NCBI GenBank assembly: GCA_964502735.1
Contig: CAZCYD010000058.1
Span: 1-14,946, forward strand
Length of the DNA stretch: 14,946 bases
Direction: 5' to 3'
Source of the DNA: JACKAN01 sp964502735
GTDB taxonomy: Bacteria > Bdellovibrionota > Bdellovibrionia > Bdellovibrionales > UBA1609
Shown here: one piece after another, positions 5,522 through 11,310 of the stretch
How the letters are laid out: every line of letters begins with the position of its first letter
Position numbering within the stretch: position 1 is the stretch's first letter
Notes under the pieces: model-generated
The model's database searches: none
Told to the model about the DNA's origin: nothing
The model's input: only the letters and a program-made list of their open reading frames with translations
Made by a program: the position numbers and the translations under genes

Positions 5522-5705
5522 GTCAGAGAGAAAGAGCACTCAGATTGTGTCGATTTCTATGGATATTGATCTGATTAATAAGAAATGGCTGAAAATCCCT
5601 AGGTATTATCGTTCAAAATTCATCTGTTTTTTGCTGTCCCGCGCCAAAAAAGCCGATTTAGATGATTTTCTTTCGGAATTTGAAAATCAAAGCTTAGTCG
5701 ATTAA
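5508..5705 (+). CDS. Small hypothetical protein, GTG start
   Basis: A 65-residue protein with GTG start seven bases after a GGAG ribosome site. A Lys/Ser-rich N-terminus (MAKNKSERKS) precedes a strand (TQIVSISMDIDLIN) and two helices (YYRSKFICFLLSRAKKA, LDDFLSEFE). A strand followed by two helices recalls ribbon-helix-helix repressors, so a small DNA-binding protein is possible. The resemblance is only structural and the confidence is low. Confidence 0.55.
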   Translation: MAKNKSERKSTQIVSISMDIDLINKKWLKIPRYYRSKFICFLLSRAKKADLDDFLSEFENQSLVD

Positions 5706-5731
5706 AGGTTTCATCTTACAATTTAAGTGTA

Positions 5732-6391
5732 GTGGCAAGAGTGCTTGTCATTCCTGATTTGCACATACCGTATCATCACTCTGATGCTATCAGATTCTTA
5801 TACTCTGTTTATAAGCAGTATAAGTGTCAGTTGGTGGTTTGTGTGGGTGATGAAGTCGATATGCATGCACTATCTTTCCACGATCACGACCCTGAGCTGA
5901 TGAATGCTCATGCAGAGATGGAGGCTTGCTATGACTTTCTTAAAAAGCTTTACCGTACTTTTCCTGACGTTTCTGTTTGCACTTCCAATCATACTAGCCG
6001 CCCCTTTCGGCGGGCTTCTAAGTTTGGTCTACCTAGCTCTTTCTTGCGCAGTTATCGGGAGTTTATGCATGCACCTCCTACATGGGAGTGGAAAGACGAG
6101 TGGATCATCGACGGAGTGAAATACATTCACGGCGAGCCTTTTAGTGGAAAGTTTGCTGCCTTAAGAGCGTGTGAGTCTCACCGCCAAAGCATCGTCATGG
6201 GTCATGTCCACTCTTACGGAGGAGTTCAATACTCTGGAGCTGGAAATGGGATGATCTTTGGTTTAAACGCCGGATGTTTGATAGACTATGAACATCGCGC
6301 TTTTAACTACGCTAGAAAGATGCCTCAAAAACCAACGATTGGATGTGGTGTTGTAATCGATGGAAAACAAGCGATATTCGTACCCATGTGA
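5732..6391 (+). CDS. Calcineurin-like metallophosphoesterase
   Basis: A 219-residue protein with most of the metallophosphoesterase signatures: D-x-H at 9-11 (VLVIPDLHIPYHH), G-D-x-x-D at 39-43 (VGDEVD), H-G-E at 133 and G-H-V-H at 157-160. The third motif, normally G-N-H-D/E, reads S-N-H-T at 85-88, so the Asn and His ligands are kept but the flanking residues are changed. It should bind two metal ions and cleave phosphoesters; the substrate is unknown. Full-length for the short phage type. The GTG start has no clear ribosome site. The end overlaps the next small gene. Confidence 0.85.
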   Translation: MARVLVIPDLHIPYHHSDAIRFLYSVYKQYKCQLVVCVGDEVDMHALSFHDHDPELMNAHAEMEACYDFLKKLYRTFPDVSVCTSNHTSRPFRRASKFGLPSSFLRSYREFMHAPPTWEWKDEWIIDGVKYIHGEPFSGKFAALRACESHRQSIVMGHVHSYGGVQYSGAGNGMIFGLNAGCLIDYEHRAFNYARKMPQKPTIGCGVVIDGKQAIFVPM

Positions 6392-6566
6392 AATGTGCTG
6401 CGACTGCTGGGATCTAATAGAAAATCTATTATCTAGAGATGTAGGATTTAGAAAAAGAATTAGAAGAATACTTCAAGAGTTTAAAAGAAGGAAAGTATAC
6501 TTCGACGAGGGCGATGACTATTTTAGAATAATAGGTATTTCTAAAGACAGTGACATTAAATTCTAA
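6360..6566 (+). CDS. Small Cys-rich hypothetical protein
   Basis: A 68-residue frame with a cysteine cluster near its start (CEMCCDC) and a basic middle (FRKRIRRILQEFKRRK), ending in a beta-like segment. It overlaps the phosphoesterase by 32 bases if the first ATG is used. An internal ATG at 6393 would give an almost non-overlapping start just after the Cys pair. Neither has a clear ribosome site. The cluster could bind zinc. It is the last rightward gene, and its end overlaps the opposing gene by 11 bases. Confidence 0.5.
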   Translation: MENKRYSYPCEMCCDCWDLIENLLSRDVGFRKRIRRILQEFKRRKVYFDEGDDYFRIIGISKDSDIKF

Positions 6567-6810
6567 CACGAACTTTTCTTACAGATAGGATACAGCTTTT
6601 AGGGATATAGATTCTGGCGTTAGAGTATCCGGAAGAAAGATCGTAACTATTTGCTAAAACGATGCTGGTGCTTGTTTCTAAAACCTTAAAACCTAGGCTT
6701 ATGATTTGATGATCTGGTTTTTGATCGGCATCCGACCATCCGTCATCAGTGTACGAGTCATTCCATATTATTCTTAATACTTCAGGCCTTTTCAATGACC
6801 TTCGAGGCAT
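6556..6810 (-). CDS. Small hypothetical phage protein
   Basis: An 84-residue protein with EVLRIIWNDSYTDDGWSDAD, then HQIISLGFKVLETSTSIVLA and RIYIPKSCILSVRKVRV. The order of I-x-W-x-D-S...G-W, a conserved S-x-G-F/W strand, a V-L-A strand and an I-P-K turn recalls short beta-barrel phage proteins that I know only as hypothetical. It is the last gene of the leftward block and ends 11 bases inside the opposing gene. No terminator is visible between them. Confidence 0.6.
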   Translation of the reverse strand: MPRRSLKRPEVLRIIWNDSYTDDGWSDADQKPDHQIISLGFKVLETSTSIVLANSYDLSSGYSNARIYIPKSCILSVRKVRVRI

Positions 6811-6851
6811 AATTCATTGTAAGGAATATGACTTAAAAGTCGTAATGAAAT

Positions 6852-7061
6852 CTAACGACGCTTTGTGCCGCGAAGCTTAGAAAGAGGATGATTGCCCAAA
6901 GGCTCAATGCTAGGCTCTTTAGATGGCAAAGCTTTTTCTTTGGGCTGTTTTTCTTTTGATGGTTTTAATGTAGAATCTACTTTTTCTTCGCTCGACCCTT
7001 GGACATCTTCTTTTTCGAGTAACCCTTTTTGCACGCCATTTTTAGATCCTTTCTTCTTCAT
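6852..7061 (-). CDS. Low-complexity Lys/Glu/Pro/Ser protein
   Basis: A 69-residue, strongly charged sequence (MKKKGSKNGVQKGLLEKEDV, then alternating Lys, Glu, Pro and Ser) predicted to be disordered. It overlaps the end of the upstream gene by 20 bases. The ribosome site is poor, so coupling is likely. It could be a flexible binding partner or a structural scaffold fragment; nothing identifies its role. Confidence 0.45.
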   Translation of the reverse strand: MKKKGSKNGVQKGLLEKEDVQGSSEEKVDSTLKPSKEKQPKEKALPSKEPSIEPLGNHPLSKLRGTKRR

Positions 7062-7551
7062 AACTATCTAATAAACCACAATTTAAAGCTTTTTTAAAGT
7101 CAAACCTCAATGGTCTATCTTCCTGACAGTAAACGTCTGAAGAATGATACATTCTAATTACCTTTTTTACGTTGATGTTAAATTGAAATATATTCTTCTG
7201 CGCAAGCTGATAGGCAAAGTCTCTAGAACAAAGATAAATCGCATCATGACGATCTTGAGATAATATTTTCTTTGGTTGAAACATACGAACCAAACAAACA
7301 TCCCCATCATTTAAATCATCGTAAAGATCAATCTTGCCTTGCTTAACAAGCTGCATTTCTTTCAATAAAAGACCCAAGAAACAGTCCATGTTGCGCAAGG
7401 GCAAAAGAGGGTTCTTATACGCTGCCCAAAGAGAGGCTTTTTCTTCAGCCGTAACTTTTCTTTCTAAGATAAATTCTTCCAACAGACGCCAAAAAGAACA
7501 GTCCAAAAGAAATAAATCAATGCTATGAATTTTTTCGTAAATTAACCCCAA
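7042..7551 (-). CDS. Hypothetical protein
   Basis: A 169-residue soluble alpha/beta protein that I do not recognise. Residues 1-75 are largely helical with many Leu and Phe (IDLFLLDCSFWRLLEEFILE, CFLGLLLKEMQLV). Residues 80-120 alternate strands and helices (DVCLVRMFQPKKIL, DAIYLCSRDFAYQLA). The start shown is a TTG overlapping the upstream stop by ten bases, without a good ribosome site; the first in-frame ATG is at residue 55. Its position between a membrane-anchored coiled-coil protein and a disordered protein suggests a shared function. Confidence 0.6.
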   Translation of the reverse strand: MGLIYEKIHSIDLFLLDCSFWRLLEEFILERKVTAEEKASLWAAYKNPLLPLRNMDCFLGLLLKEMQLVKQGKIDLYDDLNDGDVCLVRMFQPKKILSQDRHDAIYLCSRDFAYQLAQKNIFQFNINVKKVIRMYHSSDVYCQEDRPLRFDFKKALNCGLLDSYEEERI

Positions 7552-7922
7552 ATCGAAAGAACCAAAGCACAGACACTCATTAAAAATGTTAAAATGATAA
7601 AAACCACAAAAACCGAACTATCCGATTCTTCTTCATCCATCTTTTTGCTAAATTCAAAGAAAGAAATCTTGGTTTCTAGATCAGAAATCTTAAAGCTTAA
7701 ATTAAATCTCGTATCTTTTAATTCTTTTTCTAAGGAACATATTCTTTCATTTATGGATGAAATTTTAAAATCAAAAAACTCTCTGGTTACACCTTCTTTA
7801 AGATTGCCATCAATCATCAAATCTAGGCTTTCCACTTCTTTCTGTATTAAATTAATTTGCTTTTTTAAAAGCTGAAAATCATCAACAGCCTTTTCGGTTT
7901 TTTTTGATTTAGATGCACCCAT
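7542..7922 (-). CDS. Coiled-coil protein with C-terminal membrane anchor
   Basis: A 126-residue protein. Residues about 15-95 form a long coiled coil with Leu, Ile and Val at heptad positions (DFQLLKKQINLIQKEVESLD and following). An acidic linker (KMDEEESDSS) is followed by a single C-terminal membrane helix (VFVVFIILTFLMSVCALVLS). This tail-anchored shape would present the coiled coil to the cytoplasm. A strong AGGAG site precedes the ATG. The role is unknown; membrane sensing, superinfection exclusion or spanin-like action are possibilities without direct support. Confidence 0.65.
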   Translation of the reverse strand: MGASKSKKTEKAVDDFQLLKKQINLIQKEVESLDLMIDGNLKEGVTREFFDFKISSINERICSLEKELKDTRFNLSFKISDLETKISFFEFSKKMDEEESDSSVFVVFIILTFLMSVCALVLSIWG

Positions 7923-7933
7923 TCTTAAAACTC

Positions 7934-8029
7934 CTAAAAAAAGATTAAATGAATCAGGCTGTAAGCCATTGTGGCTAAAAACCCAAACAAACTTAAATAA
8001 GCAAAGATGTCAGCGTCCTCATGCTTCAT
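7934..8029 (-). CDS. 31-residue membrane peptide
   Basis: The frame encodes an acidic start (MKHEDADIF) followed by one membrane helix (YLSLFGFLATMAYSLIHLIF). A purine-rich site GGAGAGG lies nine bases before the ATG and inside the upstream gene, with which it overlaps by 11 bases. The next gene starts 11 bases after its stop. Order and spacing favour a real micro-protein. It may act with the tail-anchored protein encoded next. Confidence 0.5.
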   Translation of the reverse strand: MKHEDADIFAYLSLFGFLATMAYSLIHLIFF

Positions 8030-8577
8030 TTGACTTAGCCTCTCCAATCATCTGACGCACAGGATTCACTCCATAAAAAACCCTAGGCACATCAAACTGC
8101 GACCTTTCGCTCCCATAAAACTTAAAATAAGTCATCCAAAGATCTGCTAAATCAGCCAGTGTTAAAATCTTTTGATCCTTCATTGGAGGCGTTGACATCT
8201 GCTGGACCATCAAAACCTTTCCTGAACTCGACTGTTCACAAAGATCAACAACCCTTTTTTGAAAATCCTTCGGAAGCATCTTAAATTGCTCATCCGCTAT
8301 CAAAAGATCACGATCATAAAGCTCATAAGAAACACCAGCCTTGTCAGAATGCGGTACAAACCACTTCATAAACTCCAAGCACTCATCATCATACTCAAGA
8401 ATCGAAACACCCTGAAAATCATCAAGTTTTTTCAAAAAAAAGCTCCATCTTCTCTTCAAAAGTCATTTCGTAAAAAGAAGGCAAAACCAAAAAAATTTTT
8501 TCCGCGCTCCCTGTATTAACCTTTTTTTCCTCTTCTTTCTTAATCTCGTCTTCTCCTATTTCCATATGATAATCCAT
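8019..8577 (-). CDS. Hypothetical protein in two frames, joined by a shift at T8
   Basis: The first frame (8577 to 8422, 51 residues) has a good AAAGGGAG ribosome site and ends MTFEEKMELFFEKT-stop. The second frame (from about 8459 to 8019, 146 residues in its longest form) has only a TTG to start from. The frames overlap across eight T on the coding strand (8434-8441). Removing one T would give one protein of about 185 residues reading MELFLKKLDDFQGVSILEYD through the junction, which is smooth and soluble. The cause may be a sequencing or natural indel, transcript slippage, or ribosomal +1 shifting. The product belongs to no family I recognise. Confidence 0.6.
8434..8441 (-). other. Homopolymer slippage site (T8 on coding strand)
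   Basis: Coding strand reads GAGC-T8-GAAAAAAC. The run lies exactly where one reading frame must hand over to the other. Runs of eight or more T or A are known sites of RNA polymerase slippage and also of sequencing errors and phase-variable indels. A second run (A6) follows after one G. Confidence 0.6.
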
Positions 8578-8698
8578 TAACTCCCTTTCTTAGATTTCTC
8601 TCATTCTCATCTAATCCCTTTTTAAGCTTCGTAACGTCAAACCGCACAAAGCCTAATTCGTATTATTTACTCGGATTGTTTGAAGAGAAAGAACTTTG

Positions 8699-8716
8699 AA
8701 TCAGTTTTTCTCCCCT
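8699..8716 (+). repeat. Control-region direct repeat, copy 1
   Basis: AATCAGTTTTTCTCCCCT here matches AATCAGGATTTCTCCCCT at 8840-8857 in 16 of 18 positions, 141 bases apart. Each copy can form a different small hairpin (TCTCC with GGAGA here; TCAGG with CCTGA in copy 2). It may be a repeated operator or part of repeated RNA structure. Confidence 0.6.
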
Positions 8717-8839
8717 AGATTGGAGATGTTTTAGAAGGCATGCACGAACAACCCCCTCCTAATTAACAAATGGAACGCTTTATATAGCGCGCGCGATTTG
8801 AAAATTTTTAGAGATGTTGTGCAAACCTTCAAGAAGCTA

Positions 8840-8857
8840 AATCAGGATTTCTCCCCT
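8840..8857 (+). repeat. Control-region direct repeat, copy 2
   Basis: Second copy of the 18-base repeat. Its CCTGA end (8855-8859) can pair with TCAGG at 8842-8846 or with TCAGG at 8875-8879, but not both. It therefore sits at a possible switch between two helices. Confidence 0.55.
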
Positions 8858-9080
8858 GAGTTATCAATGCCCCTTCAGGCCTTCGAAATCGCCCTGTAAC
8901 GATCGCTTTGCGTTTCGCTATAGGTCAGACATCGTTCGAAGTCATAGCCTACTTTAGACGCCTATCTGATGCGCCTCCAAGCCTCCTCGCTATTTGCACC
9001 GGAGTTTTATCTATGCTTGGCCCCCCTGGTAGACTTCGCTTTATCTGCCGCCAGTGTATCTAGCCGCCCGGCAGAGCGTT

Positions 9081-9160
9081 AAGTATTTGATATTTTAAAC
9101 TTGATTCAAAAAATAAAAACAAATATTTTTTTAAACTCCAAGTCAAAAAAATATATCATA
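9081..9160 (+). other. Very AT-rich tract with imperfect direct repeat
   Basis: Only 12 of 80 bases are G or C. TTTTAAACT occurs at 9093-9101 and 9129-9137, and TCAAAAAA follows each copy (9106 and 9143), so a unit of about 25 bases is repeated with a 36-37 base period. It lies directly before the recombination genes. It could be a DNA-unwinding element of an origin, a promoter UP-element region or protein-binding sites. Confidence 0.45.
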
Positions 9161-9173
9161 GCCTACGGAAATT

Positions 9174-9200
9174 AGGCGTAACTTTTGTTGCGCCTTTTTT
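9174..9200 (+). terminator. Rho-independent terminator with competing upstream helix
   Basis: AGGCGTAAC (9174-9182) pairs with GTTGCGCCT (9187-9195) across a TTTT loop; one T-G wobble is present, and the run of T extends to 9200. It points rightward but no gene lies upstream on that strand. It must end a non-coding transcript or attenuate a leader. GCCTA at 9161-9165 can instead pair with TAGGC at 9173-9177, which would break the terminator stem, as in an antiterminator. Confidence 0.8.
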
Positions 9201-9236
9201 CTTGCCTTTTTTTTAATCGAATCAACATTATAGGTA

Positions 9237-9731
9237 ATGGAAGAAGCATTAAACGAACAAGAGCGAAACGAACTTATCAAAGCGATTAAGAACTCACCTA
9301 GCTACATTCCTTCAAACGAGGTTCCTGAGGGGCTTTTAAATCGGCGAGTGTACGAAATTTACCTGAAAGAAAAGAACAAGTTAGTCATACAAGAGCCAAG
9401 AGAGCTAAGACGAAAGCAAATGATGAATAAGTTTCGAGCTTATTTTAAAACAGTTCCTACGCCTATATGCCATAAATGCTGGGACTATGTTCGTGTCTTT
9501 GGCGTAGACTATAATCCCGACAAAGAACGCTACGAGTTTAGAGTTGGGTGTCACAAAGAAAAGGAAATGTGGATAGCCGACGGCTTTAATATCTTCGAGC
9601 TGCCAGCCAGAGATTCGATTCTCCCAAGGCATGTATTTGCAGAGGGAGATAAAAAAGTTAGCCTTATAGAGGGGTTAAGAGTTGGGGAAGTTGATTGCGA
9701 TGTCCACACACGAAGGCTTAAAAAGAATTAA
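9237..9731 (+). CDS. Hypothetical protein with Cys-x2-Cys / Cys-His zinc-like site
   Basis: A 164-residue protein, first gene of the recombination operon. The N-terminal half is helical and charged (EEALNEQERNELIKAIKNSP). The middle has PTPICHKCWDYVRVFGVDY and then RYEFRVGCHKEKEMWIADG, giving a CxxC pair and a CH pair about 30 residues apart, consistent with one zinc ribbon. I do not recognise the family. It lies 37 bases after a terminator and overlaps rusA by 32 bases. A role in replication or recombination is inferred from position only. Confidence 0.7.
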   Translation: MEEALNEQERNELIKAIKNSPSYIPSNEVPEGLLNRRVYEIYLKEKNKLVIQEPRELRRKQMMNKFRAYFKTVPTPICHKCWDYVRVFGVDYNPDKERYEFRVGCHKEKEMWIADGFNIFELPARDSILPRHVFAEGDKKVSLIEGLRVGEVDCDVHTRRLKKN

Positions 9732-10248
9732 CGAAGAGACTTGGATATTTTCCGAGTTCCCTATTGGCCCTTCTGACAACAATATGTACACGATAAGCCG
9801 TGGACGAAAAATCAAATCGTCAAAATTCCGACAGTGGGAGGACGAGGTCGATATTTGGATTTTGAAACATTCAAAAGAACTTCGATACGCGATGAATGAA
9901 ATCGAGTTTGAAAGGCCTTTAAGCTTAAAAATCGTTCTACCTCTTTCAAGGCAAAGAGTTTACACAAAAGACGGAAGCGTCAAAAAAATGGACGCCTCCA
10001 ATCGACTAAAAGCCATGCAAGATAAAGTGGCCTCAATGCTAAATATCGATGATTCCTTGTTTTTTAGGTCGTCTATCGAGAAGTGGGTGAGCGAGGTTGA
10101 CAGGGGTGCGTTAGTAGTATTAACTTATTACAGAGAACATGATTATCTAAGAAAGGATCAAAATGAGCACTCAAAAACAATGGGCAACACCGCCCAAAGA
10201 AGTAACGGAACGCCTCCAGAGCAAATCTCAGAATGCGACCTCTATTGA
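9700..10248 (+). CDS. rusA: RusA-family Holliday junction resolvase
   Basis: A 182-residue endonuclease that should cut four-way DNA junctions made during recombination or replication. The start is set at the ATG nine bases after GGGGAAG; an upstream TTG at 9682 is less likely. The RusA pattern is clear: an N-terminal strand with PIGPSDNNMYTISRGRKIKS, then KKMDASNRLKAMQDKVASML and NIDDSLFF. Asp98, Asp108 and Asp117/118 are the expected metal-binding acidic residues. RusA proteins are normally about 120-140 residues. The extra 35 residues or so after VVLTYYRE have no similarity I can see and lie antiphase over the start of the bet gene (86-base overlap). Confidence 0.85.
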   Translation: MSTHEGLKRINEETWIFSEFPIGPSDNNMYTISRGRKIKSSKFRQWEDEVDIWILKHSKELRYAMNEIEFERPLSLKIVLPLSRQRVYTKDGSVKKMDASNRLKAMQDKVASMLNIDDSLFFRSSIEKWVSEVDRGALVVLTYYREHDYLRKDQNEHSKTMGNTAQRSNGTPPEQISECDLY

Positions 10249-10972
10249 GTTTACAGAGGAGGAAAAAAAACTAATTCGCGAAGACAATCCAAAGCTGGAC
10301 GAAAATGATTTAAAAAAATTTATCTACCATTGTGAATCATCAGGACTAAACCCGCTCACCAAACAAATTTACGCCCAAGGGTTTTTGGATAAAAAAACAG
10401 GTAAATTTAGAATGTCCATCATCACCTCGATCGACGGATACCGAGCTATTGCCGACAGAACTGGAAGTTATGCCGGATCGGACGATGGGGTCTTTGCGGG
10501 GATAGAAAAAACGGACTCCTTTAAATCTACTGTGACTGTGTACAAAATGGTGCAAGGCCAAAGATGCCCTTTTACAGCTACCGCTAGATGGGCTGAGTAC
10601 TGCCCTCCAGGAAACCCACATATGTGGCTAAAAATGCCCCACACCATGCTTTCAAAGTGTGCCGAAGCCCTAGCCCTTAGGAAGGCTTTCCCGGCTCAAC
10701 TGGGAGGCTTATACACCGATAATGAAATGAAGCAGGCAGAATCTGAAGAGCAAAACGAAAGAATTGATGATGCCCCACACAAAACAATCGATGCAGAGCA
10801 AAGAAAAGACCTCTTTTCTATAGCTAAACTTGCTGGCTTCCAGGTCGAGGATTTGAAAGAATATCTATCAAAAAATTGGGGCTATGATAGAACAGCAGAT
10901 ATCCTTGATTCTGACTTTCATAACATTTGCGAAGACTTAAAAGTTCTTTCTGAAGCCAGAAAAGAAGCGTAA
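10163..10972 (+). CDS. bet: Single-strand annealing protein, Bet/RecT type
   Basis: A 269-residue phage recombination protein that anneals complementary single strands. Signature segments are in order: FIYHCESSGLNPLTKQIYAQ (53-72), SIITSIDGYRAIADRTGSYA (85-104), W in TARWAEYC, and MLSKCAEALALRKAFPAQLG then GLYTDNEM (162-189). These are the hallmarks of the lambda Bet branch of the RecT superfamily. The C-terminal part (190-269) is variable and helical, probably for partner or SSB contacts. The AAAGGATC site is eight to nine bases before the ATG, inside rusA. No partner exonuclease is visible in this window. It is followed by two hairpins. Confidence 0.92.
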   Translation: MSTQKQWATPPKEVTERLQSKSQNATSIEFTEEEKKLIREDNPKLDENDLKKFIYHCESSGLNPLTKQIYAQGFLDKKTGKFRMSIITSIDGYRAIADRTGSYAGSDDGVFAGIEKTDSFKSTVTVYKMVQGQRCPFTATARWAEYCPPGNPHMWLKMPHTMLSKCAEALALRKAFPAQLGGLYTDNEMKQAESEEQNERIDDAPHKTIDAEQRKDLFSIAKLAGFQVEDLKEYLSKNWGYDRTADILDSDFHNICEDLKVLSEARKEA

Positions 10973-10980
10973 AATTTCCA

Positions 10981-11017
10981 TAAGAAATGCATTCGCTCAA
11001 AGTGCATTCCTTTCTTA
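10981..11017 (+). other. Stem-loop between bet and its terminator
   Basis: TAAGA (10981-10985) and AATGCA (10986-10991) pair with TGCATT (11003-11008) and TCTTA (11013-11017), with a four-base bulge on the right side. It has no T-run on the plus strand. On the minus strand it is followed by four T and could weakly end leftward transcripts from the lysis block. Confidence 0.5.
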
Positions 11018-11020
11018 GAG

Positions 11021-11065
11021 CCCAAGCATCTTGGCCGTTAAACGCTAGGGTGCTTGGGTTTTTTT
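11021..11065 (+). terminator. Strong rho-independent terminator of the rusA-bet operon
   Basis: CCCAAGCATC (11021-11030) pairs with GGTGCTTGGG (11049-11058), ten base pairs with one T-G wobble, around an 18-base loop, followed by seven T. The right arm also encodes the end of the opposing lysis-block gene (stop at 11038-11040), so the two operons share this DNA. Confidence 0.9.
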
Positions 11066-11310
11066 GTGCCCCACAAGTTGGTATAATAGCTAACCTCATC
11101 ACGAGACCAGCCCTGCCGAAGCTTATAAAGCTCTAGATCATCCCTGAGTTGAAGCATTTTCGAATAAAGCATATGAACCGTATACTCATCGAGTTCTCTT
11201 TGAAACTTAACGTCATACGCAGACTCATAGTAAGAGATGACCTTCTCTCTTTTAGCCTCTAAGTCGATATAATCTTTAATTGTTTTTGGTTTGTTCGTGA
11301 TGTCTTCCAT
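11038..11310 (-). CDS. Hypothetical helical protein, last gene of lysis block
   Basis: A 90-residue charged helical protein (KTIKDYIDLEAKREKVISYY, then LDEYTVHMLYSKMLQLRDDL). I start it at the ATG that overlaps the upstream stop as TAATG, five bases after GGAG; an upstream TTG adds only five residues. There is no signal or membrane segment. The C-terminal codons lie inside the terminator of the opposing operon. Function unknown; it could be a late accessory gene rather than part of lysis itself. Confidence 0.65.
   Translation of the reverse strand: MEDITNKPKTIKDYIDLEAKREKVISYYESAYDVKFQRELDEYTVHMLYSKMLQLRDDLELYKLRQGWSRDEVSYYTNLWGTKKPKHPSV

Larger units (their letters stand above)
8578..9236 (+). 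ncRNA. Candidate structured RNA or long leader in divergent control region
   Basis: This 659-base gap has no supportable protein gene (the longest plus-strand ATG frame, 8969-9082, is 37 codons without a ribosome site). On the plus strand I can pair CTTCG/CGAAG (8881-8885, 8937-8941) enclosing AACGAT/ATCGTT (8898-8903, 8931-8936). I can also pair CCAAGC/GCTTGG (8977-8982, 9015-9020) enclosing CTCC/GGAG (8983-8986, 9001-9004), and CGCT plus CTGCCG with CGGCAG plus AGCG (9037-9050, 9069-9078). Bases 8941-9060 are about 52% GC, above the surroundings. A plus-strand terminator ends the region at 9200. This fits a structured RNA or attenuated leader; the exact 5' end is unknown. No match to a known RNA class was made. 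Confidence 0.4.

Noticed and set aside
8969..9082. 37-codon plus-strand ORF in the control region
   Set aside because: There is no ribosome site, the composition follows the GC-rich structured block, and its bases are used in the strong helices. RNA structure explains it better.
8578..9236. tRNA, tmRNA or rRNA gene
   Set aside because: I found no cloverleaf, CCA end, tag-peptide frame or rRNA signature on either strand.
10097..10125. TTGACA with a weak -10 inside rusA, before bet
   Set aside because: The -35 is perfect but the -10 candidates are poor (TATTAA at 15 bases, TTAACT at 17), and the site is coding. Not enough for a promoter call.
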